From: G963667675 sp964291545
GTDB lineage: Bacteria; Chloroflexota; Dehalococcoidia; Lucifugimonadales; UBA3495
DNA: 64,000 bases
Assembly: GCA_964291545.2 (NCBI GenBank)
Contig: OZ219860.1
Coordinates: 682,001 to 746,000 of the forward strand
Direction of reading: 5' to 3'
The notes under the pieces were generated by a model, which made no database searches, was not told the origin of the DNA, and saw only the letters and a list, made by a program, of their open reading frames with translations. The first letter of the stretch is position 1. Each line of letters starts with the position of its first letter. Below are positions 54,767-62,591 of the stretch, piece after piece. The translations under genes were made by a program, and so were the position numbers.

Positions 54767-55108
54767 CTATGCCTCCTCTTCGTCGACCACTACCGTGATG
54801 TGGCTGGAACGCTTGGTGATTCGCCCCATCCTTCCCCGCGCGCGGGGTCGGAACCGCTTCAACGGCGTCGCATTGTCCGCCGTGATCCGCACAATCCGCA
54901 GCGAGTCCCGGTCCATGAACATGTTGTTCTCCGCATTGGCCGCTGCCGACTGCACAACTTTGGCCACCGTCTTGGCCCACGGCGACGGCAGTAGCTGCAG
55001 CGTGTTCACCGCGTCTGTGACCCGCTGGCCCCGCACCAGATCCAAAATCGGCTTCAGCCTCTTCTGCGAAGCCCCGATTCTCTTTGCTCTCGCTCGTACG
55101 GGAGGCAC
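54767..55108 (-). CDS. rplV: 50S ribosomal protein L22
   Basis: The frame runs open to 55252, overlapping rpsS by 140 bp, with a Trp/Gly/Cys-rich leader unlike L22. The GTG at 55108, 4 bp after the rpsS stop and preceded by GGTAGGGC, gives 113 residues starting PPVRARAKRIGASQKRLKP, the normal L22 start. The protein lines the exit tunnel. The end NATPLKRFRPRARGRMGRITKRSSHITVVV is diagnostic. Confidence 0.95.
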   Translation of the reverse strand: MPPVRARAKRIGASQKRLKPILDLVRGQRVTDAVNTLQLLPSPWAKTVAKVVQSAAANAENNMFMDRDSLRIVRITADNATPLKRFRPRARGRMGRITKRSSHITVVVDEEEA

Positions 55109-55112
55109 TGCC

Positions 55113-55397
55113 CTACCTCGCCCTCGAAGAACGTTCCGTCCGGCCCACGTGCCCGCGGTAAGTCCGCGTCGGGGAAAACTCTCCCAACCGGTGCCCCACC
55201 ATGTTCTCGGTAATGAACACCGGCACGTGCCGACGCCCGTCGTGGACCCCAATCGTCAGTCCCACCATTTCCGGCATGATCATCGATGCCCGCGCCCACG
55301 TGCGGATCACCGTCTTGGCCCCGGACCTCTGCACCGCCTCCACCTTCTTCATCAGCTTAGGGTGCACGTATGGCCCCTTCTTCACCGAACGGGACAT
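55113..55397 (-). CDS. rpsS: 30S ribosomal protein S19
   Basis: A 94-residue head protein: MSRSVKKGPYVHPKLMKKVE, GLTIGVHDGRRHVPVFITENMVGHRLGEFSPTR. Length and position (between rplB and rplV) are standard. Confidence 0.96.
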   Translation of the reverse strand: MSRSVKKGPYVHPKLMKKVEAVQRSGAKTVIRTWARASMIMPEMVGLTIGVHDGRRHVPVFITENMVGHRLGEFSPTRTYRGHVGRTERSSRAR

Positions 55398-55399
55398 CC

Positions 55400-56233
55400 T
55401 TACCTTCTCCTGCCCCTGCGCATGATGAACTTGCTGCTGCTCTTATTCTTCCGCCGGGTCTTATACCCCAACGTCGGCTTGCCCCAGGGGGACTTGGGCC
55501 CCGGCATACCTACCGGCGATCGGCCCTCTCCTCCTCCGTGGGGATGGTCTACCGGGTTCTTCGCGACGCCCCTTACCTTCGGTCGTCTTCCCAGGTGCCG
55601 CTTGGCTCCGGCCTTCCCCAGGCTTTCGTTCTTATGGTCAGGGTTCGACAGTTGCCCCACGCTGGCCCTGCATTCCAGCAGCAGCCGTCGCATCTCTCCC
55701 GACGGCAGCCGCACCAGCACGTACTCTCCCTCTCGCGAAAGCACCTGTGCCCCGACGCCCGCGCCCCTGGCCAACTGCCCGCCTCGTCCGGGAGTCAACT
55801 CCAGGTTATGCACCACTGTCCCCGTGGGAATCGACCGCAGCGGCAGGCAATTGCCCGGATGTATCTCCGCTTGCGTCCCTGACTGTACCTTGTCCCCTAC
55901 CGACAGATCCAGCGGCGCCAGGATATACGACTTCTCACCGTCCACGTAGTGGATCAACGCTATGCGCGTCGTCCGGTTCGGGTCGTATTCTATCGACACC
56001 ACCTTGGCCGGTACGTCGTCCTTCATCCGCTTGAAGTCTATAGTCCGGTACATCCGCTTGGACCCGCCGCCACGGCTCCGCGTCGTGATTCGCCCGCGGT
56101 TGTTCCGGCCTCCCCGGCCAGGCAGCGGTGACAGCAGCGACTTCTCCGGCTTGCGCGCCGTCAACTCCTCGAACGACGGCCGCACCGCATTCCGAGTCCC
56201 CGGCGTTACCGGCCTCAGGTTCTTCAGCGGCAT
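55400..56233 (-). CDS. rplB: 50S ribosomal protein L2
   Basis: A 277-residue protein needed for peptidyl transfer and subunit joining. GRNNRGRITTRSRGGGSKRMYR, GTVVHNLELTPGRGGQLARGAG and the C-terminal HPHGGGEGRSP loop (conserved His) are present. Confidence 0.97.
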   Translation of the reverse strand: MPLKNLRPVTPGTRNAVRPSFEELTARKPEKSLLSPLPGRGGRNNRGRITTRSRGGGSKRMYRTIDFKRMKDDVPAKVVSIEYDPNRTTRIALIHYVDGEKSYILAPLDLSVGDKVQSGTQAEIHPGNCLPLRSIPTGTVVHNLELTPGRGGQLARGAGVGAQVLSREGEYVLVRLPSGEMRRLLLECRASVGQLSNPDHKNESLGKAGAKRHLGRRPKVRGVAKNPVDHPHGGGEGRSPVGMPGPKSPWGKPTLGYKTRRKNKSSSKFIMRRGRRR

Positions 56234-56276
56234 GACCGCAGACCTCGGATGACTATATTACCTAGACTGCCTGCCA

Positions 56277-56561
56277 TTACAGCCCTTCTATCAAATTGAT
56301 GCGGTCCCCAGCTTTCAAGGTGACCACCGCCTTCTTCCGGTCGGGTTTCTTCGAAAGCCGTGGGCCGTATCGTTTTCGCTTTCCGTGGGTCTTGGTGATG
56401 TTCACGTCCAAGACCGTTACGTTGAAGTTCTTCTCTATCGCTGCCTTGATCTCCACTTTGTTGGCCCGGGGTTCCACCTGGAAGGTATACTTCCCGGACT
56501 CTTGCAAAAGCGTGCTTTTCTCTGTAATCGCCGGCTTCACCAGCACCTGGTTAATGTTCAT
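56277..56561 (-). CDS. rplW: 50S ribosomal protein L23
   Basis: A 94-residue protein at the tunnel exit and docking site of trigger factor and SRP: VLVKPAITEKSTLLQESGKYTFQVEPRANKVEIKAAIEKNFNV is diagnostic. Its start overlaps the rplD stop by 4 bp. Confidence 0.96.
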   Translation of the reverse strand: MNINQVLVKPAITEKSTLLQESGKYTFQVEPRANKVEIKAAIEKNFNVTVLDVNITKTHGKRKRYGPRLSKKPDRKKAVVTLKAGDRINLIEGL

Positions 56562-57436
56562 TGCTGGGCCTCTTCCCCGGCTTCGTCCGGCGCTTCAACG
56601 TCTTCAGTGGCCGCATCGGCCGTATCTTCCACGATCTCTCCATCCACCGGAGTCTCTACCGCCTCATCGGCAACTTCCTCAGCCTCCCCGGTGGTCTCCT
56701 CCACGCTTGCTTCTTCCACCGAGGCTTCTGGCGTACTCTGTTCCGGAGCCGGTTCTTCGGCCTCGGTGGCATCCGGCGCGTCTTCGATTGCGGCGCCCCG
56801 CCTCCTGCTGAGCGGGGCCGAGAGAAATTCCTCCGCCCAGCGCGCCGCGTCAACCGTCATGATCACGGTCTCCCTCCGCAACAACTCATGGGCGTTCAGC
56901 AGGTTCACCGGCAGCGTCCAGACCTTCCCCAGGTTGTGCGCCGCCCGGACTACGTTATCTTCCGGGTCCAGGGTCACCATCAACGCCGACCCCGACACTT
57001 CCAACTTCTGCAGCAGTTCGGCCATCGACTTGGTCTTTCCGTCAACCCCGTCCCAGCTTTCCAGGCAGATTAACCGGTCTTGCCTCGCCTTGTCCGACAG
57101 CACGCACTTCAACGCCTGTCGCCGCATCCGTCGCGGCAACGCCTTCCGGTAGTCTCGCGGCTTGGGCCCGAACACGATCCCTCCGTGCCTCCACTGGGGC
57201 GACCGTATGCTCCCTTGTCTGGCCCTGCCGGTATGCTTCTGGATCCACGGCTTGCGGCCGCCTCCGGAAACCTCTGCCCTGGTCTTGGTGCTGTGAGTGC
57301 CCTGGCGTTTGTTCATTTGGTATATCACCAGAGCCTGGTGCACCAGCGAGGGGTTCATGGGCACGTTGAACACCGCATCATTCAATTGAATGGTGTCCAC
57401 CGTGTCCCCGTCTCTATTTCTTACCGGAATGTCCAT
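56558..57436 (-). CDS. rplD: 50S ribosomal protein L4 with an acidic C-terminal tail
   Basis: Residues 1-213 are normal L4 (RQGTHSTKTRAEVSGGGRKPWIQKHTGRARQGSIRSPQWRHGG, LPRRMRRQALKCVLSDKA). The loop reaches into the exit tunnel. A 79-residue tail (from GAAIEDAPD) follows, rich in Glu, Ala, Thr, Asp and Val, with the pattern EASVEEASVEE. L4 usually ends near residue 205-210. The tail stops exactly before the rplW start, so it is encoded in the normal frame. Function unknown. Confidence 0.96.
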   Translation of the reverse strand: MDIPVRNRDGDTVDTIQLNDAVFNVPMNPSLVHQALVIYQMNKRQGTHSTKTRAEVSGGGRKPWIQKHTGRARQGSIRSPQWRHGGIVFGPKPRDYRKALPRRMRRQALKCVLSDKARQDRLICLESWDGVDGKTKSMAELLQKLEVSGSALMVTLDPEDNVVRAAHNLGKVWTLPVNLLNAHELLRRETVIMTVDAARWAEEFLSAPLSRRRGAAIEDAPDATEAEEPAPEQSTPEASVEEASVEETTGEAEEVADEAVETPVDGEIVEDTADAATEDVEAPDEAGEEAQQ

Positions 57437-57452
57437 ATTTTCAGTCGGCCTG

Positions 57453-58082
57453 CTATCGGCCCGCCGGACTCTTCTTTCTTCTGATTTGCAGCAGCCCGTT
57501 GGGCGCTCCCGGAACGCCGCCCTTCACCAGTAAAAGGTTCCGGTCCGGGTCTACTCTAACGACCTTCAGGCCCTTGGCCGTAATCCGCCGGTTTCCCATG
57601 TGCCCGGCCATTTTCAGGCCTTTGAACACCTTGCCAGGCGTCGTCCCGCCGCCAATCGATCCCGGAGCTCTCGCCCGGTCCGACTGGCCGTGCGTCCTCG
57701 GGCCTCCGCCGAACCCATGCCTCTTCATCGTTCCGGCAAATCCTCGGCCCCTGGACCGCCCTATGACGTCCAGTACCTCTCCGGGCTCGAAGATGTCCAC
57801 GCCTATTTTCTGGCCCACCTCGAACTCGCTGGCGTCGTCCGCCTGAACTTCTCTAAGGTACCGGCAGTTTCCGTTATTCTTCAGGTGCCCGGCCTCCGGC
57901 TTGTTCAGCCGCTTGGTTTCCCCGAAGCCCAGTTGCACCGCCTCGTACCCGTCTTTTTCGCGGGTCTTCACTTGCGTCACGATGCATGGGCCGGCCTGGA
58001 TTACCGTCACCGGCACCACCCGGCCGTCCTCCTCGAACACCTGGGTCATCCCGACCTTTTTGCCTAGAAATCCCTGTATCAT
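57453..58082 (-). CDS. rplC: 50S ribosomal protein L3
   Basis: A 209-residue protein near the peptidyl transferase centre: GFLGKKVGMTQVFEEDGRVVPVTVIQ, GRGFAGTMKRHGFGGGPRTHGQSDRARAPGSIG, LKMAGHMGNRRIT are diagnostic (split by linkers). Normal length. Confidence 0.96.
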   Translation of the reverse strand: MIQGFLGKKVGMTQVFEEDGRVVPVTVIQAGPCIVTQVKTREKDGYEAVQLGFGETKRLNKPEAGHLKNNGNCRYLREVQADDASEFEVGQKIGVDIFEPGEVLDVIGRSRGRGFAGTMKRHGFGGGPRTHGQSDRARAPGSIGGGTTPGKVFKGLKMAGHMGNRRITAKGLKVVRVDPDRNLLLVKGGVPGAPNGLLQIRRKKSPAGR

Positions 58083-58136
58083 TCCCGGTTCCCGCTTGCT
58101 GTATCCTCAGTCCCGGCGCTCATCACAACTTACCTG

Positions 58137-58448
58137 TCACAATTTAATCGAAATATCCACGCCGGCAGGCAGGTTCAACCGCGTCAACGAGTCTATTGTC
58201 TTTGACGTCGGCTCCAATATGTCTATCAACCGCTTGTGCGTCCGTATCTCGAAATGCTCCCTCGAGTCTTTGTCCACGTGGGGACTCCGGATTACGCAAA
58301 ACCGCCGTATGTGCGTAGGCAACGGCACTGGACCCGCTATCCTGGCCCCCGTGCGTTCTGCAGTCTCCACTATCTGGCCCGTCGACTGGTCCAGCATCTT
58401 GTGGTCAAAGGCCTTTAGTATTATTCGTACTTTCTGGCTGCTTACCAT
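58137..58448 (-). CDS. rpsJ: 30S ribosomal protein S10
   Basis: A 103-residue head protein, also a NusE antitermination partner. KVRIILKAFDHKMLDQSTGQIVETAERTGA and GPVPLPT, SPHVDKDSREHFEIRTHKRLIDI are diagnostic. It follows fusA directly (26 bp); tuf, often found at this spot, is missing. Confidence 0.96.
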   Translation of the reverse strand: MVSSQKVRIILKAFDHKMLDQSTGQIVETAERTGARIAGPVPLPTHIRRFCVIRSPHVDKDSREHFEIRTHKRLIDILEPTSKTIDSLTRLNLPAGVDISIKL

Positions 58449-58474
58449 CCTCTGAAAACCCGGCCCTTCCTCTC

Positions 58475-60562
58475 TTAAGCTACGTTGACCAACGACTTCA
58501 TCGCGCCCTCCGGTATCGGCGCGTAGTGCTTGAATTCCATGCTGAACGTCGCCCGGCCCTGGGTCGCCGACCGCAACGCGCTGGTGTATGAGAACGTCTC
58601 TCCCAATGGCGCCAGCGCCCGCACCACCTGCACTCCCTCGTGCCCCTCTATCGTGCGAATCTGGCTCCGTCGCGTCCCCAGGTCGGCCAGCACCTCGCTC
58701 AAGAACTCCCCTGGAGTGACAACCTCCAGGTCGACTATCGGTTCCAGCAGTACCGGCCCACCCTTGGGAGCGCCTTCCCGGATCGCCAGCATTCCGGCGC
58801 TCCTGAAAGCCATCTCCGATGAGTCTACCGGGTGGTAGCTCCCGTCCACCAGGCTCACCTTCAAGTCCACGATGTTAAATCCCGCCAGCGGCCCGTTCTG
58901 CAGCGCGTCTTTCACGCCTTTCTCCACCGCCCCGAAATACTCCCTGGGAATTCGCCCGCCCGGCACGGTAGCCTCGAAAACAATGCCGCCGCCTCTTTCC
59001 AACGGCTCCAGTTCCAGCCACACGTGGCCAAACTGTCCGTGTCCTCCCGTCTGCCGCACGAACCGGCCCTCGATTCTCACCGGCTTCGTCAGCGCCTCCC
59101 GGTACGACACCCGCGGCTGGCCCACGTTCGCTTCAACGTGAAACTCACGCCGCATCCGGTCCACCAGCACGTCCAGGTGCAGTTCGCCCATTCCCGAGAT
59201 CACCGTCTGCCCCGTCTCGTCGTTGAACCGGATGACAAACGTCGGGTCTTCCTCCGCCAGCTTTCTTAGCGCCTCCGCCAGCCGGTCTTGGTCCAACCGG
59301 CTCATAGGCTCGATGGCCACCGACACCACGGGGTCGGGGAATTGCGGCGGCTCCAGCAGCACCTGCTGCGACGTCCCGCAAATCGTGTCCCCCGTGAACG
59401 TGTTCTTCAGCCCCACCGTCGCGCAGATGTTCCCCGCGCCTAATTCCTCCAACTCCTCCCGGTGGTTCGCGTGCATCTGCAGCAGCCGGCCCATTCGCTC
59501 CCGGTTCCCCTTGGTGACATTTGATACCGAGGCTCCGGACTCCACTTTACCCGAATATATCCTCAAGAAGACCAACCGGCCCACATATGGGTCGGTCGCA
59601 ACCTTGAAGGCCAGCGCCGACAGCGGCCCCTCCTCGTCGGCGAAACGAAGTTCGGTATTCCCACTGCGCGGCTCCACGCCCTCCACAGCCGGTATGTCCT
59701 TCGGCGAGGGCAGATAGTCCACGATAGCGTCCAGCAGAGGGTGGACTCCCTTGCCCGAAGGTGCGCTTCCGCACAGCACCGGCACCACGTCCCCGGTTAT
59801 CGTCGCTTGCCGCAGCGCGCTCCGCAGCGACTCTTCCTCTATCTGTTCCCCTTCCAGGTACCGGATTAGGAGCCGCTCATCCGTCTCCACGATCTTTTCG
59901 ATCATCGTCTGCCGGTACTGCTCGAATGCCTCTTTGTATTCTTCCGGCACTTCCGACATCTGCGGCGCCCCGGCTGGTTTTCCGTTGCCGTTCCCGTTGA
60001 CGTAAATCGCGGCGTTCCCGGTCAGCAGGTCCGCAACTCCCTGGAACCCTGCCTCCGCGCCGATGGGAAGCTGCACCGCCACCGCGTTGCCCCTCAATCG
60101 TCTGCGGATAGACTCGATGGCCCGCTCGAAGCTCGCGCCCACCCGGTCCATCTTGTTGACGAAGCAGATCCTCGGCACGTGGTACTTGTCCGCCTGCCGC
60201 CACACCGTCTCCGACTGCGACTGCACTCCGGCAACCGCGTCCAGCACCACCACACCGCCGTCCAGCACTCTCAGGCTTCGTTCGACTTCCGCCGTGAAGT
60301 CCACGTGACCCGGAGTGTCTATGATGTTCACTTTGTGCTCGCGCCAGAACGCGCTGGTAGCCGCCGCGGTAATCGTAATTCCCCGCTCTCTCTCCTGCGG
60401 CATCCAGTCCATCGCCGTGGTGCCCTCGTCCACCCCGCCGGGCCGGTGTATTCGGCCTGTGATGAACAACACCTGCTCCGTCACCGTCGTCTTGCCGGCG
60501 TCGATGTGCGCTATGAACCCGATATTCCTTATCGAGTCTATGGGATACTCTGTCTTCTTCAT
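58475..60562 (-). CDS. fusA: elongation factor G
   Basis: The 695-residue translocation GTPase has G1 AHIDAGKTT, G2 region GTTAMDWMPQERERGITI, G3 DTPGHVD, G4 NKMD and domains II-V through GVKDALQNGPLAGFNIVDLKVSLVDGSYHPVDSSE. Length is normal. It lies between rpsG and rpsJ. Confidence 0.97.
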   Translation of the reverse strand: MKKTEYPIDSIRNIGFIAHIDAGKTTVTEQVLFITGRIHRPGGVDEGTTAMDWMPQERERGITITAAATSAFWREHKVNIIDTPGHVDFTAEVERSLRVLDGGVVVLDAVAGVQSQSETVWRQADKYHVPRICFVNKMDRVGASFERAIESIRRRLRGNAVAVQLPIGAEAGFQGVADLLTGNAAIYVNGNGNGKPAGAPQMSEVPEEYKEAFEQYRQTMIEKIVETDERLLIRYLEGEQIEEESLRSALRQATITGDVVPVLCGSAPSGKGVHPLLDAIVDYLPSPKDIPAVEGVEPRSGNTELRFADEEGPLSALAFKVATDPYVGRLVFLRIYSGKVESGASVSNVTKGNRERMGRLLQMHANHREELEELGAGNICATVGLKNTFTGDTICGTSQQVLLEPPQFPDPVVSVAIEPMSRLDQDRLAEALRKLAEEDPTFVIRFNDETGQTVISGMGELHLDVLVDRMRREFHVEANVGQPRVSYREALTKPVRIEGRFVRQTGGHGQFGHVWLELEPLERGGGIVFEATVPGGRIPREYFGAVEKGVKDALQNGPLAGFNIVDLKVSLVDGSYHPVDSSEMAFRSAGMLAIREGAPKGGPVLLEPIVDLEVVTPGEFLSEVLADLGTRRSQIRTIEGHEGVQVVRALAPLGETFSYTSALRSATQGRATFSMEFKHYAPIPEGAMKSLVNVA

Positions 60563-60604
60563 ACCTAAGCCCCGTTAAATCCGGGGACCCTCGTCCTCCG
60601 CCCT

Positions 60605-61075
60605 CTACCCTCTATAATGAACAAACGCCCGGTTGGCTTCAGCCATCCGGTGCAATTCTTCCCTTCTTCTTACTGCTGTACCCTCGCCCCGTGCTGCCTC
60701 CAGCAACTCCTGCGCCAGCCCTGTACGCATCGGGATCCCTTTGCGGCCCCTAGCTCCCCTGATAAGCCACCTCATGGCCAACGCCTCGCTGCGCACCCGC
60801 CGCAACTCCGTCGGCACTTGGTACGTAGCTCCGCCGACTCGCTTCGGCCGTACCTCCACCAGCGGCGTCGCGTTCCTTAGGGCCTGCTGGAACACCTCCA
60901 ACGGGTCCAGGTTCGACTGGTCGCGTATCGAGTTCAACGCATCGTAGGTAATGCGTTGGGCCGTCGTCTTCTTGCCCCGCTGCATTATCCGGTTAATGAA
61001 ACGCGCCAGCTCCTCGTTGTTATACTTCGGGTCCGGCGCAACAACTCGCCGCTCCGCGCGCCTTCTTCTAGACAT
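60605..61075 (-). CDS. rpsG: 30S ribosomal protein S7
   Basis: A head protein at the E site. The frame begins at 61102, but MSRRRRAERR at 61075 is the normal start (156 residues). Conserved are LARFINRIMQRGKKTTAQRITYDAL, VGGATYQVPTELRRVRSEALAMRWLI and EANRAFVHYRG. Confidence 0.96.
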   Translation of the reverse strand: MSRRRRAERRVVAPDPKYNNEELARFINRIMQRGKKTTAQRITYDALNSIRDQSNLDPLEVFQQALRNATPLVEVRPKRVGGATYQVPTELRRVRSEALAMRWLIRGARGRKGIPMRTGLAQELLEAARGEGTAVRRREELHRMAEANRAFVHYRG

Positions 61076-61210
61076 GGCAATACACCCTGGCCCGGCTTTC
61101 ACCGGACGTAGCGACTCTATTCTCGGCGCGCCTTGTCTCAGGCATAGTTACGCACCCCATCCTGGTTCATAGTCAGAAATCATGGGGGATCGAGGCCGGT
61201 CTAATCCTGG

Positions 61211-61633
61211 TTAGACGGCGGTGCGCGGCCGGTCCGCGCCGTACTTGCTGCGGCCCTGCCGGCGGTCTTGAACCCCTTCACAGTCCAGGGCGCTTCGAAT
61301 TACGTGGTACCTTACTCCCGGCAGGTCCTTCACCCTTCCTCCTCTCACCATCACCACCGAGTGTTCCTGCAGGTTGTGCCCCACGCCTCCGATATACGCT
61401 GTCACCTCGACCCCGTTCGTCAACCTGACCCGCGCTATCTTCCGCAACGCCGAGTTCGGCTTCTTGGGGGTCATCGTGCGCACCTGGATGCAGACGCCTC
61501 GCCTCTGGGGGCAGCCGGGCCCCCACTTCACCCGGTTGCGCAATGAGTTCTGCACCCAATGCAACGCGGGAGCCTTCGTCTTCTTACGGACAGGCTGGCG
61601 TCCCTTCCTGATTAGCTGGTTGACCGTAGGCAT
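61211..61633 (-). CDS. rpsL: 30S ribosomal protein S12 with a Gram-positive-like insert
   Basis: The decoding-centre protein starts at MPTVNQLIRKGR (61633); an upstream in-frame ATG at 61699 lies inside the promoter region and is rejected. It has 140 residues. Between PAL (24) and CPQRRGVC (41) it has 16 residues, where E. coli has two, similar to the insert of Bacillus S12. KPNSALRK and VRGGRVKDLPGVRYH, the sites of streptomycin-resistance changes in other bacteria, look like the sensitive wild-type sequence. Confidence 0.96.
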   Translation of the reverse strand: MPTVNQLIRKGRQPVRKKTKAPALHWVQNSLRNRVKWGPGCPQRRGVCIQVRTMTPKKPNSALRKIARVRLTNGVEVTAYIGGVGHNLQEHSVVMVRGGRVKDLPGVRYHVIRSALDCEGVQDRRQGRSKYGADRPRTAV

Positions 61634-61671
61634 GAAAAATCCCCGCTGTCCTATTGAACAGCAACTAGGTA

Positions 61672-61700
61672 CTTTACCAACCATAAACTGCGATGTCAAC
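61672..61700 (-). promoter_or_regulatory. sigma-70-type promoter of the str-S10-spc-alpha cluster
   Basis: On the minus strand TTGACA, a 17-bp spacer and TAAAGT. Transcription would start near 61665, giving a leader of about 30 nt before rpsL. It is probably the main promoter of the first genes of the ribosomal cluster; other internal promoters are likely but were not identified. Confidence 0.75.
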
Positions 61701-61746
61701 CTGCGTTCACTTGAGAGGGAAGTGCATTTGTCCCGGGCGTATTCGA

Positions 61747-61923
61747 TTAGGCACGAATGCGGCCAAGGGCGCGCCGTAAGGCACCTAGAAGGAAGTCGAG
61801 CCGCTCTGTGCTCAAAGCACCCATTCTAATCTCTATTTGAAGTTCATAGATTTGGTCGTCGGCTTCGGCTAAGGCTTGCTCTATCCTTGCTACCCTGCGC
61901 TCTAGTGGTCCAGACTGTGCCAT
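61747..61923 (-). CDS. small protein of unknown function, 58 residues
   Basis: An ATG behind GGAGAGGAGAACTG opens a 58-residue frame. The protein is helical and charged (LERRVARIEQALAEADDQIYELQIEI, broken by MGAL, then RLDFLLGALRRAL), likely a short coiled-coil hairpin. It begins 13 bp after the stop of the next hypothetical gene on the same strand, so the two form an operon. The excellent ribosome-binding site is the main reason to call it real. Family not recognised. Confidence 0.6.
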   Translation of the reverse strand: MAQSGPLERRVARIEQALAEADDQIYELQIEIRMGALSTERLDFLLGALRRALGRIRA

Positions 61924-61936
61924 CAGTTCTCCTCTC

Positions 61937-62299
61937 CTATGGCGGTTCGCCCCAATATTCCCAATCCTCTTTCTCCCTTACGGGCGGGCTTCGTAGGACC
62001 TGATAGACCGTACCGCTGTACGTCTTGCCAATCTTCCCGAATTTGCGGGTTGGCTGGGTCAAAACGTAGACCCGGCCATAAACGTAGGCGTTGCGGTTGG
62101 TGATGTAGAAAGGCTTGTCGAGAGTTAGGGCAAGCCATCCACCGAGCAAGTTTCTTCTACCGCCGCGGGTTCGGGGAAAGCGCAACCCCACGGCTGCTAT
62201 CAGGTCGAGCACCTGAGCCTCGGTCAGGTTGCCTGCCCGAAAAGGTTTGTGCCGAAACCACCGGAACAGCAGCACCAGGCCCGCGCCGTCGTCCGCCAT
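61937..62299 (-). CDS. hypothetical protein, 120 residues
   Basis: The protein begins MADDGAGLVLLFRWFRHKPF and contains NLTEAQVLDLIAAVGLRFPRTRGGRR, then a beta-rich basic half with many aromatic residues (KPFYITNRNAYVYGRVYVL) and an acidic end. GGAAGG precedes the ATG, and a TATAAT box lies on the minus strand at 62335-62340, without a clear -35 box. No family is recognised. It is divergent from the RNA candidate and cotranscribed with the 58-residue gene downstream. Possibly part of a small mobile or accessory module, because a transposase lies 800 bp away. Confidence 0.6.
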   Translation of the reverse strand: MADDGAGLVLLFRWFRHKPFRAGNLTEAQVLDLIAAVGLRFPRTRGGRRNLLGGWLALTLDKPFYITNRNAYVYGRVYVLTQPTRKFGKIGKTYSGTVYQVLRSPPVREKEDWEYWGEPP

Positions 62300-62388
62300 T
62301 TACCTTCCACACCCCGGCATGAGAAGAGACGGGGATTATAACAGACGAAAATGGTCCAACTGTCTTGCCGTAGGGGGGGGACAGCTAC

Positions 62389-62417
62389 TTGACGTAACGT
62401 GGCGGAGCACTTATAAA
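62389..62417 (+). promoter_or_regulatory. strong sigma-70-type promoter in front of a structured RNA
   Basis: TTGACG, a 17-bp spacer and TATAAA (62412-62417). The expected start, 6-8 bp further at about 62423-62425, coincides with the first base of the closing helix of the RNA described next. Confidence 0.75.
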
Positions 62418-62422
62418 AGGAG

Positions 62423-62517
62423 AAGGCCAGCGTCCCTCCGGGGATCGGCTTCAAATCCAAGGCAGGTTGTGGAAGGTCTGCTTGGAGCCGATTAGCATTT
62501 CTGCTGGCGCTGGCCTT
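62423..62517 (+). ncRNA. candidate structured non-coding RNA, about 95 nt
   Basis: A 10-bp helix AAGGCCAGCG (62423-62432) with CGCTGGCCTT (62508-62517) closes the element. Inside are three possible hairpins: a short CCC/GGG (62434-62442), an 11-bp helix with one G-U pair, ATCGGCTTCAA (62444-62454) with TTGGAGCCGAT (62482-62492) and an internal 4-bp GCAG/CTGC helix in its loop, and AGCA/TGCT (62494-62505). The overall shape is a multibranched, cloverleaf-like fold beginning at the predicted transcription start. It could be a free small RNA or a leader controlling the gene at 62592. I do not recognise a known family. Alternatively the outer repeats could be the ends of a small mobile element. 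Confidence 0.5.
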
Positions 62518-62591
62518 TACAACAACGACCCTAACTCATAACTGACCAAGGTTGTCAACCCCCTCATTGGGGGAAGGAGGGAAATATCCAA

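Noticed and set aside
55109..55252. Upstream extension of rplV
   Set aside because: It overlaps rpsS almost entirely, and the predicted Trp/Gly/Cys-rich leader is unlike L22; a GTG directly after rpsS gives the normal protein.
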